Positions 38,862 through 50,378 of a DNA stretch of 64,000 nucleotides are shown here, one piece after another. Location: the NCBI GenBank assembly GCA_910574455.1, contig CAJSYZ010000004.1:1922001-1986000 (forward strand), given 5' to 3'. The first letter of the stretch is position 1. Each line of letters starts with the position of its first letter. This stretch comes from Trichaptum fuscoviolaceum (Eukaryota > Basidiomycota > Agaricomycetes > Hymenochaetales > Trichaptaceae). The notes under the pieces are model-generated. The model was not told where the DNA came from and did no database searches. It saw only the letters and a program-made list of their open reading frames with translations. A program made the translations under genes and the position numbers.

Positions 38862-40829
38862 ATGCGAAGATCGGTTTGGTATAAGTTCGTGATGCCGATT
38901 CTTGGCTCAGAACAAGCTTTGTAAACAGTCTATAGTGTCGAAGAAAGCTTTGAATGCAGTGAAAGGTGAAGAAAACAACCTGCGAAAGAGCGACACCGCT
39001 GGCATATGACTGGAGGGAAGGAGATTTTCACCTACTTATGTGTTTTCTAGGGAGAGCTCCGGACCCACATCCACCGTGACGTCGACATTGACATGCTGAA
39101 TATTGCTGTTTCTGTGACATCTCTCCTTTGATCAAAGTCCCTGTGAGTTGTGAAAAATCAAAGGAGGCTATATTCACTGTCACCCCGTGTTGTTTGAAGA
39201 GATTAAACCTTCTCCTCACTGATAGCTGCCGAGCGTGCTATGACACCTCGCAGATCCTCGTTTTTTGTATGGCATACTTCTAATTTGCGAAGCCTGGTGT
39301 CGTGCAGGGTCTGCTTACCAAGCTCTTGTGCAAGCTAGCAGGCCACCGAGTACGGGCACGCAGCACCTTCCGATTCGGTTCTTTCTAAGTCTGCCCGTTA
39401 GAGTTTCTTATATTCCTGGCACAATTTTCTGACATGACAACCTGGCACTATCATCCTCAATGCATCATCCATGCACGCTTCATGATGCAGTAGAGGACTT
39501 TGGAACTCGAAGGTTGTAGTCAGTCGAGTCTCCTCCTCGAAGTTGAAGGTCACCACATGATGATGCTAGTGGATCCTCATCCCAAGGCTGTCACTGACAG
39601 CTATTTTTATAACCAACCAACAAACAGCGAGTATGCTTTGCTCAATGAAGTCGTACATCATCGTTCGTCCGTTCAAATGGTTGTGCCAAAGGGCAGTCAT
39701 TGCGGGAACTCTGCTACTTAAACCCGCAGAACTTCAGTTAAATCAAAGCTTCAGATTGTATTGCACTCAACTGTTTTTTACAGAAGAAAGCGATATAAAC
39801 TTCCTTATGAATCGCGTCAGCGTTTAAAGGCAAGGGTAACTCCAGTCGTGAATCGGACGTAGCACACATGCCTCACGAACCCGCAACATGCGGCTGGTAA
39901 ATCGATTTATTCGCTTCTATAGACAACGAGCGCCTGCTCACATAGAGCACCTGACTTTCTGAGGTATTGCCTTGGTGTCATTTATTCCCCAAGTCTCCTC
40001 TTCCACCCCTAGCGTCTGATACGCGTAAGGCTTTTATTCGTTTCAACGCCCAGCCCATCTTCAGAAGCACATGGATTCTTATCCACGAGGACCATTTCCG
40101 CATCATCGTGGGGTATAAACACTCCGACGCACCTATCAAGGCACATACCGGATAACTACAAAGGTTGATATGCGGCGGCCATCGGATATGATTCTTGTAT
40201 CACGGGGTTGCTTCGCTCATTGCACGACACGTTTGTGGGGTCGCTGGAACTCGGTTGGCCGATATGCAGATAATGTAAACGACAAGGAGGCGAAACGTCC
40301 TTCAGCAATGCGGCCAGTATTTGGCTATGGTGTTCTTCGTGATTCGGTCCGTGCTTGAACTCTTCCGGGAAGTGAGAACTACCGACATGTAGTGAATCTT
40401 CTGCGCGATTCATGGTGGGGTCTGGGGAGATAACGAAGGAAAAGTGTCTGTAAACGGCCAGTATGAGTATCGTTCGTGCAACGCGTTGTGGTTTCAAGCT
40501 AAAATGAGAGCACTTATAACCTAGGCGCAACCGCTGATAACGTCAGGTGGTCACGGACTGGGAGTGCTGGAGCCTATCTTTGATCTCCAGAGCGAGGCCA
40601 TGAATAGAGTCTCGACAGAGTCACAGACAACAATGGTGTTAGAGCTTCCCGACTTGTTACTGGTTGGCGAGCAAGAGCGCGTGTGGACGATGGCGATACC
40701 AGTACGCGGCGGTGGCATTGCCACAGAGTTCTTGAGTTGATTGCTATGCGATGAGGTAGTGACTGGTAAATGATCGGATGTCGCGGGGGCGTACAGGTGT
40801 GGTTGACTGGCACGGTATTTGCCGTCACG

Positions 40830-41420
40830 ATTGCCGCGCTGAAATGTTTGTTTCTTTGAGTCTTGACCAACCGCGAAGTCTCACCTAGCTTCCCACCCTT
40901 CCCTACCCCAACCACGTTTCTCGCAATTTGCGCTCTATACAGAGCTCATTGCCAAATGGCGAAGAAAGGCATCTGGAGAAGACGATGAAAAGGGGTCCCC
41001 TCTCGGCGAAGTCGTTTCGAACATTGAAGGTGCCGTGACGTGGTAATAAGATACACTGGCTGAAGCAGAAGCAGGAGAAAAGAATCGGCAGAAGAGGGAA
41101 TGAGGGGGACCTGTCTGAGGGCGGGGCGGTCTGATGGGAGAATTGGAGAGCGAGAGGAGGGAAGGATTAAGGATTGGGGAAGGATGGGTGGATTGGGCAA
41201 TCGATCGACGACGTCTGTTCTGTTCTGCATTCGCGAAGGGAGCCCGGCGGCATTCACTCTGGACAGTCTGAGGCTCGCAGCGTGAAGCGTACTCTCCCGC
41301 ACTTCATGCTCACATCTGCAACTTCGAGAGTCAAGACACGAAAGCCGAAACCCCAATTTGCGCGCGGGGCATTCTACTTGTTGGTTTTTGCGCCTCGCGA
41401 AGCAAGAGCTCTTCCTTCCG
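40830..41420 (+). repeat. diverged duplicated segment, copy 1
   Basis: Blocks shared in the same order with 46,470-46,990 include CTGAAATGTT near a TCTTGACCAACCGCGAAGTCT block, a GAGGGAATGAGGG/CGAGGGAC block, GACGTCTGTT-TGCAT and GGCATTCACTCTGGACA, and CATCTGCAACTTCG. The identity is patchy. Confidence 0.55.
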
Positions 41421-41565
41421 CCCAAGAGGTTTCCTTGCAATAGGAAGGAGGATCGGAAAGGCCTATTGCGTTCGGCCTATGCTTTCTACTGTCAGAGTCA
41501 TCTCCGATCTCCAAGATGTATAGTCGTAGACATGTACTTCTCACTTAGAACTACGGTTATTTAAT

Positions 41566-41583
41566 GTACAATTTAAATTGTAC
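41566..41583. repeat. perfect 18-bp palindrome
   Basis: GTACAATTT is followed directly by its reverse complement. It could be a dyad operator-like site or chance in AT-rich DNA; no gene starts close by. Confidence 0.5.
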
Positions 41584-41805
41584 GAATGTATTCTAAGGTG
41601 ATGCTTCTACTGAGAATTAAAACCATGCAGCCTGAGCCGGCAGTACTTTCTTTCAACTTGGCCTTGAAGAATCTATGTCACACCTGGTACTATTGTACAT
41701 TAAGTATAGCTACAATACCTGGACCACCGCACATAGCTAATACAAGATTGATAGTAATCAAACAGTATTTTGAATCAGCAACACGACTACTAGCGTATGT
41801 AGTTG

Positions 41806-43648
41806 TTACAAATGAGATATGAGTTCCGCCCACTGAACAGTCCCAAATGCACTTGGTGGGAGTTGACGAAGAGAAGTGACAGCAAGTATCACGAGCGAGA
41901 AACGTGCCGATGGATAAGAGAGTATACCAAGATTTGAGACAAGACGAAATAGGACGTCAAATGGAGACCTTTTAGGTGTTTCGTTTTGAATACGAGCCTG
42001 AGGTTCCTCAGGCTCAGGCTGTCTTTTCCCTCTCCATCTATCACCAACAGTTTTGTACACAAGAATCCCTGACATGATAACGGTGCAGGCTGTGACTACG
42101 CCTAACGACGCCAACCTCCAGAGAATCTGCTCAGCGCGGGTCGGGAATTCAAGGTCCCATGCGAAGCAATGTATGGCCCCAAAAGAGGCGCCAGCACATG
42201 CGGCGAAGAAATAAACAGGTTCCCATGGTGCCTTTTGTCCGCATAGTATCATTCGCATGACATATCGCATCACAGATTGGTCGTCGGAGAAGACAAGATT
42301 CAGTACGGTGACCGAGTCGAGTTTGTGCTTGCCGTCCTTTAATGGGGAATAAGGGTAACGATCGAGGATCGACTCAATCGGCAGGGATGTAAACAAAGCA
42401 CCGATAAGTGCAGGCTTGTGGGATATCATACACCAAAGCCATCGACGCGCATGGCTGATTCGAACACAAAGGCGCCCTACAATTGAGAGCTCCGTTGGTT
42501 GAGAGCTGCAGTGAAAGACGCTGATGGACCTTCGATGCCTGCCAAACATACACCCGAAGATCGTTAGGAAACAAAGATGGAGGATTTCCAAACCCGCGCT
42601 CTTATAAGCTGGGATGTTTCGGATAAACAGGTCAACTGCAACCCAGATGTGCCGACTGGACGAGACGATGGACTCGCGCCAATGTATCCTAAGGTGAAAC
42701 TTCGTCTCTTCATCAAATCTCCACTTTCTCTCAGTCGCTTTCTGCCGCATGTAGTTTTCGGCAGACTTCGTTTGAAGGATGAATGGGCATCGCAAGTCTA
42801 AGGGTTTATTCCACCAGAAGACGTACATGGCAACATTGAGTGACGACAGAGCTACCGTCGTGAGCTCAAGCTGTGTGATGGCCAAATTCTGTTGTTGTCG
42901 AGCGATGATTTGGATGATGAACCATGTGATTTGAAGCAGTGTTATGCCTTTGGATAAAGCGTCGCCCTTGCTCTTATCCTCAATTTCCTCCTCGGTGACA
43001 GTTGGGAAGTCGATGTGATTTCCCTCCAAAAGGCGTTTAAATGAATCGAAAGTCACAATCCCATGCCAGATTTGTCTATCGCATTCGGATTGGTATGCAA
43101 ATTCTCCAGTTTGAAGTAGAAGCTCGTCTTTCTCTTCCTGGAGGAAGGTAAGCCTAAAGCCGCCCATTTGAAGGAGATGCGCGTGCGATAGACTCCATGG
43201 ATTGTCTATACAAATATCAGACTGCGAGTCAGATGTGGTAGTATGCAAATTGAAACATACTAAGTGATCCTGGGAATAAATTATTCACCGCCTTCTTTAT
43301 TTCTAACGCACCACGCCATTGCTTGAAGGCCCACATTACTATAATCTCCGGAGCTATGAGCGAGAGTAGCATGAGATACAGACGCCTCCCCCAAATTGCC
43401 CGTTCGCGTTCTTCCATAAAGGGGGCATTCGGGTGTACAGACACCCATGTACACAGAAACGTCGTGACAATACAGCTCCAAAGGATGTCCCACAACGAAC
43501 GTGATGCGCATGCGTCATTGACGGGAGGAAATCCCGAAGGCATAGACATACTCGAGTTCGCTGCTTCGGCACGTCGCGATATTTCGGAAGGTAGAGAAGA
43601 GCTGTCACCATAGTTTGCGAGGATTAGAGAAGCAATGATAGTCAACAT
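41806..43648 (-). CDS. large fungal membrane protein of unknown function
   Basis: Two exons join at a GTATGT donor near 43,260 and a GTATAG acceptor near 43,205, turning SLS/NNPWSLSHAHLLQMGGF into one frame of about 600 residues. Exon 1 begins with a signal-like helix and contains LWDILWSCIVTTFLCTWVSV and a RRLYLMLLSLIAPEIIVMWA helix. Exon 2 has EEEIEDKSKGDALSKGITLL, a WFIIQIIARQ helix and FWWNKPLDLRCP. It ends with further helices around residues 430-540. This pattern recurs in a multi-copy family restricted to Agaricomycetes with no known function. The gene looks complete. Confidence 0.78.
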
Positions 43649-46152
43649 GTTGACCTTTGAAGGGCCAGGTGATGGAAATTGTCGAGCCTATGAGTCTGGA
43701 AGTTCGAGTATCATTATGAGTCTCGATTGTTTTATAAGTCTGCATCTTGCTGGAATCCGGTATTAGAGAACAAAACGAGGAGCCAGCATTGTCGCATAAA
43801 ATTAGGCCAAGGCAGCTAATACGTCACAGCGAGGGCTTCTGTTTCTGAATCCTCATGTTGTAGCCTTCCGAGAATTCATTGTTCGTCGTGTGTCCTAGAC
43901 CGCACTTCCAGAGCATGCTGCAATATGACATGCTTCATCTTAGCTGCTTCCTCGCTCACATTCTCCTACACCAAGTGGTCAGGATATTGAATGGTTTCGG
44001 AGAGGGAGGAAAGACTTAACAATTTCACTTCCGTGTCTGCACAATGGCGGTGACGCAAGAGTAACACGTTTGAGAAAGAGATAGAGAGTACTTACTATCA
44101 CCCTTCAGCGTAGAATCAACAACATTATGGTTGAATGCATGCTGATTTACATTCGCTAGACGTTCGCACAAAAGTTACAGGCTTTCAACGTTATTATATC
44201 AATTTGTCAGGGTATAAGGACGCAATGATTACCTTCGTGTTTAGACTCTCCGTGGTTAAGCGTCTCTGCGGCTTTCGAAGCCACAGGCGCTGCTTCATGA
44301 GGAAAATGAGGAAATCGTTTGTCACAGTTCATAGTCCTTTGTCATAGTATCTCGTTTCAAGAGTCGATCTCACGAGACTAACTTCGTAAGTGTGAGACAC
44401 TCCAGAGCCTCCGACGAACGTGCACCAGGCAGCCAGACATAATTAGTTAGTCTTACAGCTCATTAGATATCTGTGGGTAAGCTTTGAGGGTTGAAACAAT
44501 TCTGGTCAGTAGCGCATGAGTACCTTGATTAACGACGACATTAATCCAGCAATAGTGAATCTGAATTGCCAAAAACAACGATTAGGAGTAAGACTATACG
44601 ACATTGACGATATGTATGCTCACCGATTAAATCACGGAAGCACGGGCAAACGTTATTCTATTGGCTGATATGGTTCGATGCATATGGGAGTTTTGAAGGA
44701 CCGACAACTTGAAGGGCTTTGTCCCGCATCCCGCATAAACACACGAAGGTTATCGAGAACAAGAACATGAGCTCGTGTTTCTGGATAGTGGAACTTTATA
44801 GTTGAAAGTTTGATGCTCCGGGCCGGTGTAGTATTAACTATGGCCTGCCTGTCGCTCCACGACGAAGCCTACCAAGCCCCATTGTACTGAAGCTGGAGAT
44901 CGAAACGTTCTTGTAAGATAGTGGAAGGGACTCGGAGGTAATGGCGAACTTACGTAGTTCCCTGTCGTCACAGGCGAATGAAATGTTAGTGCCACAATGT
45001 ACATGAGAGATAGCAGAACAAAAAGGGGACATTGAGGCGAAGGAACATGTCGCGAAGACTCCAAAATCAAAGATATACAAAGCTATAAAATAACACCATG
45101 GTCCATGGGTAGAAGATGGGAGAACTGGCTCGACATTCATGCATGTGTGAGTGGAAACTAAGGCAGCTCCAAGCCAACGTGAACAATACGAGGCTGGAGT
45201 GTCTTTTGGTCGTAAGCATACTCCTTTCGAATCAAGCAAAATCAGTGTGGTAGATCGCTGTAGATTAAATGAACATGTTGGGGTAAAGAAGCACCAGTGT
45301 GAAGCGAGCGGCCGGAGTAAGAAGGGCGCTTCTCCAGCTGGGCGTTTAGCTCCGAGTCTCGCTTCATGAGGGACTGGTAAATAAGGCCAGCAGACGAGAG
45401 AACACAGGTGTCACCCAATGGTTCTGATGCACTAAGGTGAAAACAAGAGCCACCGTACGTAATTTCTCAACGTGCGCATCACCACATCGTAGACCTCACA
45501 TTCTTGCCTTTGCTACGTTGATCAATATCGCCTTTGGAGTGAAAGGAGTTCTAGCGTTCCAGCTCTCAGGCATGAGAGACCCGACATTGCCTAAGTCCCG
45601 AGGGGGTTAGCAGGTCCTCAGTCAGCGCAAGTGACAATGTCTCACCCCGCAATTCACTGTAAATCCTGACATCATGATGTAAATAAGGGCCTGCTACTCC
45701 TTGTCGCACCCAATCGCCATCATAGTGGGAGATAGCCAGTTAGAGGGGCTTCCATGAAGGAAGCTTTAGTGAGAAATTGAACTGGCAGGATGTTTGGGCG
45801 AAGCCACTTCAGAGCAACGCTCATATGCGCGGAGTGAGTTAGCGCCGATGGGGGAACGAAGACTCACCAACGCGAAGAAGGCGCAGTCGATGGCGAAAAG
45901 CATCCACAGCCGCAAAAAACCTTGAGAACTTGAGGCCTGTTGGTCGTCACCGCAGTGACCGTGGTCGAGACGAAAGAGGTTCAGGTTGACCGGGTCAAGT
46001 TGCACAGTCAATCTGAGACGCCCAGTGAATGTTTTTGTTTCTCTGTCTCAGCACAAAGAAAATCACAAACAACTCTGAAGCAAGATTGAACGAAGCAGAG
46101 TGACTGTGCTTTGGGAAGATGAACAAGGGGTGTAGCTACTAAAGCGGTATTA
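43649..46152. other. gene-poor stretch
   Basis: Only short frames are present. Minus-strand frames at 44,838-45,239 and 45,766-46,011 have hydrophobic segments but no recognisable pattern. No gene could be supported. Confidence 0.4.
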
Positions 46153-46444
46153 GAGCATATTTAGACGTGTGTAAAGTACTTTACACACGACTTTTCACTT
46201 GACTTTACACAAGCTCAATTTGGTTTGGCAACATGCGTATTTGGTTTCGCGAGTGCAAGCGATGTCCCGGAGGGAGTCGGTGACAACTCCCGGCCCCTCC
46301 GTAACCTCACTTACCAACTATGGTTATCGGTTACGAGTTTTTTCCTTAGTGCCTCCGGCAAATTAGCATTTTGATGTGTAAAGTCGTGTGAAAGTCAAGT
46401 GAAAAGTCGTGTGTAAAGTACTTTACACACGTCTAAATATGCTC
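46153..46444. mobile_element. 292-bp MITE with long terminal inverted repeats and TA duplication
   Basis: Both ends begin GAGCATATTTAGACGTGTG when read inward. They continue as near-perfect inverted repeats of about 60 bases rich in GTAAAGT/ACTTTAC motifs. The element is flanked by TA at 46,151-46,152 and 46,445-46,446, the target duplication typical of Tc1/mariner elements. The interior has no coding capacity, so it is non-autonomous. The high arm identity suggests recent insertion. Confidence 0.9.
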
Positions 46445-46469
46445 TATTTGCCGTTGGGTCATAGCCGCC

Positions 46470-46990
46470 GCGGGCTGGGCTGAAATGTTGTGTCTTGACT
46501 CTGACCAACTGCGAAGTCTATCCTGATCTTTTGCCTCGTCTTAGTATTCGCGGCAAAGCACTGCTTGGCGTAGGCGTCGGGAAAGGGCCCTCGATGGTTG
46601 TGTACTTTCGATTTCGGAAACTTGGTAAGAGATGGATGATGCCTGAAGGCACCAGAGGCGGCGGGACGTAGGGATGAGATGCAGAAGAAAGAAACATCAG
46701 AGGAGGGAACGAGGGACTTATCTATGGGCGGCCTGGTGATAGACTTGAGGAGCGAGGGGAGGGGATGGAATGGAAAGAAGGCAATCGACAACGTCTGTTT
46801 TGCATCCTCGAAGAGAAATCCGGTGGCATTCGCTCTGGACACGAAGTAAAATGACAAACACAATATGACAATGGATCGCGCCCTCGCCTCAGGCTGCTCA
46901 TCGAGCACATCTGGAACTTCGGGTCATGAAAGTAGCGATTGAGCGAGATTCTCCTTGTTGGTTATGGCCTTCGTGAGCTCAACCTTCAGC
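46470..46990 (+). repeat. diverged duplicated segment, copy 2
   Basis: This is the partner of 40,830-41,420, with the same block order and orientation. It begins 26 bases to the right of the MITE, so the MITE may have inserted beside or into the older duplication. Confidence 0.55.
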
Positions 46991-48552
46991 CGCAGAACTC
47001 ACCTTGCAATTCGTTAAATTATCGCACTAGCTTATGTGTCATTAGGAGAACTTTCAGCTCCGGACTGAAGTCTCCCGCAAAGGACACAAATGGCACACAA
47101 AGTCCCATCGATTTGGCTGGTTATAGCGATGGAATTGAACATCATGATCGACAAGATCACAGTATCACAGTCTAAGCTTTTAAGCATTCTTGATTCCTGT
47201 TGCTAGGCACAGCGGGTGAAATCTTGTCTCTTTTGACGCTATTCGCTTCCTCAAGGCTTTCATGAATCTTCATGTCAATGAAGAATGCGGAGGTGAGCAA
47301 CTTCATTTTTAGGTCTTGCTTGATGTTGAATATTTTTTTCTCTCCTGCTAGACAAATACAAAGCAAGACCATTGAACTAGGGATGCAAACATGTCGTTGA
47401 TGGCCTGGAACTTTGTCCGCAGGACTGCAGAAAACGCGTTCCGCTTGTGCCTCACAGCGCTCCGAGTCATCATCGCGCACTTGCTAAATTAGGGAAGTAC
47501 GGTCCCGACAACACGAGCGGTTGGACTTGTTCTGCGCAGTAACAGTGGAAAATCGACAAGGGAGCTCGTCAGAGTGCTATCTTGGGGAAGGGCGATGAAG
47601 AAGTGGAATGGAATGTGATAGATGCGGAAGACGGGAGCTGGGCAGGGGATAGGATGATCGGTGAAAGCTTTAGCATGGACGGAAGCATATGAGCTTCAAG
47701 TTGAAGGTATGTTTTGTTGACATCCTGTCATCCGAAGGCCGCCAAAATTCAAAACGTGGAGGTTGAAAGACAGCTTCGGGTCCCAGACGAATTGCGAGTT
47801 CTCTTTACTGAAGTCCACGACATTTCATGGCCACATCGACGCGTTGTCAAGAACGACGGAAGTAGATCACGACCGAAGCAGATATGGGATGCGGAGATGG
47901 GGATCGTCGCCGAGAATCAGGATGAGGGGGAGACCATGAGCGCACGCAAACCCCTCGACCACCGTTGCGCTGACTGTATTTGGGCAGTTTCGCCGTGCTC
48001 GCCGCCGGAAAATTGATGTGCGGAGGGAGTAAAAGGCGTAGGTACCGTGGTCAGCTCTGGTCTCATTGTTCCCTTCCTCTCTCTTCCTTGAGACCCTGCA
48101 CGAGTGAATCACTCACTGTGCTTCACGAATCACGCACCCGCACCTATACTGTGCCTCACGGACGATCCAGCTATCCACATTTGCCTGTCCTTCGTCGTAA
48201 ATTTCCATGCTATACGTCTGCGCGATTGCACGTACATCACTCTGTCCTCGATCAGGACATGATATTTTCCGTTGCCGTACTTTCAGCTGCATCTGCTCTG
48301 CGACGATGGGGGAAATGGCTCGATGGAATGGAAGGGCGGTGGTTGATATTAGGGTGAAGACTCAAGGTGCTGATTGAGCAAACGCATTGCCTCAATGACT
48401 TTTAATAAATCCGCCACGGAAAGCTACTTTCAGGGTTGGTTTAAGCCCACTTTTCTCTTTCTTCCTTCCCTACGGTATTTCCCCCCCCATCGCAAAGCCT
48501 TCTTCGATTCCACTCACTTTCTGCTATTCGGTCGTCCCGCGTCCCAATCGAC
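46991..48552. other. region upstream of small-gene copy A, with a possible divergent partner
   Basis: No complete gene was found. The minus-strand stretch 48,110-47,700 contains a conserved element (47,968-48,010) that also occurs upstream of copies B and C. Short open frames start near it on the divergent strand. A longer frame at 47,714-48,016 (+) overlaps it and is probably chance. Confidence 0.4.
47968..48010 (-). repeat. conserved upstream element, copy A
   Basis: The element reads CGGCGAGCACGGCGA followed by CTGCCCAAATACAGTC on the minus strand. It lies about 540 bases upstream of small-gene copy A and points away from it. The same core occurs at 51,005-51,046 and 62,524-62,561. Confidence 0.6.
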
Positions 48553-49193
48553 ATGTTAAAAGCTAGGACAGAGCCGCACTATCCGTCCTTTCCTATGGCT
48601 ATGCGAACCCGACCTTCGCAGCTTCAAACTCGCTACACATCCCCCTTGCTTGTCGATTCCCGGGGCTATGCCCCACGAACACCGTCAAATTTCAGTTCTG
48701 ACTGGGCAATGGTATGGCCTGGGACAAATATGTGAATGAGGAACGTTAATTTGACAATCTATACTTGACAGAGAACAGTGGACCTTCGAGATAGTGAAGA
48801 CGATGGCTTTGAGGTTAAGCAACGGAGACGCGTCCCAACTTTTCGTCCATTTGATACGGTGACTACTCCCCTTCTTTCTAGTTCCATCAATGCTGATATT
48901 GACTGCGCGACAGATACCCGAAGCTGACGAAGCCGAACCTCCTGTAGCAGGGCTGACGCCAGTTCGAGATAATAATGAGAGCAATATAAGCATTCTCTAC
49001 CTGGACGAGGAGATCCCACGTCAATCGCCTGTATCAGTAAGACGCAGGCTTTTGTACGCTTTCTTGGTGAGTCAGTCTGCAGACGGTAGATCGCTCAGTA
49101 ACTCACACGGACGTTTCCTAGGACGCGTTGAGTTTTCTTGACTCTAGGATGTCTAGGGAGCTCTCTGCATGGAATACAAGGAGGGCGTCTTAG
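48553..49193 (+). CDS. small unrecognised protein, family copy A
   Basis: Four exons (48,553-48,711, 48,772-48,858, 48,914-49,066, 49,122-49,193) join in phase 0 at every junction to 156 residues. Exon 1 carries PHYPSF and MRTRP and ends DWAM. Exon 2 reads RTVDLRDSEDDG then EVKQRRR. Exon 3 has LTPVRDNNES then ISILYLDEEIP. Exon 4 has DALSFLDSRMS. Copy B at 61,331-61,985 matches exon by exon with the same exon 1 length, which strongly supports the model and shows selection on protein sequence. There is no signal peptide, membrane helix or known domain. The protein is charged, with acidic central segments between basic ones, and looks like an intracellular or disordered protein. Function unknown. 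Confidence 0.7.
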
Positions 49194-49945
49194 TTTGGGT
49201 CGTTTCTGCTAAATGCCTGACTGGCTGTCCAGATCTCTCGCATATATCTGTTCGTCCACGTCTTTCTCGGCAACCCTATCGAACATGCTGCACTTTCCCT
49301 TAACCCATGAAAAGTACATACGCTATCTTTGTTTGTCCGAGCTGCTGATTTCTTGCATTTATGTTTCGAAGCTGGATCGATTTGAAAATGTATATATAGC
49401 AATCAATGCAACTTTAAGGCTTCCTGGATGGACTTTTTTTTTCTCCCTCCCCCTTCTTTTCCGTGGCTCGACGAGTTTGGTCGCCATTGACGAGAAGACG
49501 GTTGATCGTCGCTTCCGATCGTCTCGGAGGTGGGCTCTGTCGAGCTTTCGAATTGCTTCTCGTATGCCTTTTCCTCCAGCAGTGATCAAGTATGCACGTG
49601 GATGTTCGTATACAATGTTCTTCTCTGCCAGTAAAATGATATGAAACCCTTTTTCTAAGCCTGCAATTGGTTTCGATTTCATCATTTTATGTTCGGTATC
49701 TACAGTAGCTTTCGTTACATCTGGGCACACGAACAGCATACGACAGAAGTATAGCGAGAAGATCATCTGTGTACCTGGTCTTCATAAGAGCGAGCATTGT
49801 ATGATGCTCTACGCCAATAAAAAGTGGGACATACCAAATTAAAAACACACCTAACTACAAGGGTGGATCGACAGCAAAATACGGCTGAGTCTAGCGAGAG
49901 ATTTACGAGCGAGACAGGCAGTAGGAATCCTTCTGCTTTGTCCGT

Positions 49946-50378
49946 CTACATCCCCTGGTTTCGACCTTGAGACCTCCACAACGTCTTTGATCTAATGAAC
50001 CTTAGCGCCTTCTGAATGTACACAATGAATCAAAAGATTAGCGTAGATCCAAAGCTAGTAAAAACGCACCAAGCAAGTAGTCAGAAGTATTGACTTCAGT
50101 GATGCCGGTTCATGATGCTCGGGAGGATGATATGTGTCCTCAAAAAAATCTAACACAGACTGACAACCCTCAGTCCTGTTAAGTAGCTAGTTACCTCCAT
50201 CCGGACGCCTCCAAATCACAGTACTTACCGTAGCCCAAATGGGGTCGGGGTGCGACGTTCTTCGCGGGGTGAAACACCAATATCTTGTTCGCGCACTGCA
50301 AGTCGATGATGATGGAGGTTGTGCTCGCAATGTCAGGGAGAAGGACGGGTAGTGAGTTTGCACGTTTGAGCTACGCAT
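49946..50378 (-). CDS. small unrecognised protein, family copy C (shortened)
   Basis: Exons join from ATG 50378 to TAG 49946 on the minus strand, giving about 101 residues. Exon 1 (50 codons) reads SNVQTHYPSF and ends IWAT before a GTAAGT donor. The next exon begins SVLDFFEDTYHPPE, aligning with SVLDLNEDIPHPSE of copy B exon 3. The last reads KALRFIRSK, aligning with RALRFVDSK. The exon corresponding to exon 2 and the first part of exon 3 are missing: the intron in their place is only about 70 bases. The frame is kept, so this may be a shortened functional paralogue or an early relic. Function unknown. Confidence 0.55.

Larger units (their letters stand above)
38862..41805. other. gene-poor stretch with a duplicated segment
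   Basis: No gene could be supported. The long minus-strand frame at 40,946-41,440 overlaps a segment that recurs, diverged, at 46,470-46,990, so it is more likely repeat than gene. A perfect 18-bp palindrome lies at 41,566-41,583. Confidence 0.4.

Noticed and set aside
40946..41440. 164-codon minus-strand open frame
   Set aside because: It lies within a segment that recurs diverged at 46.5-47.0 kb without keeping the frame, so it is repeat and not gene.
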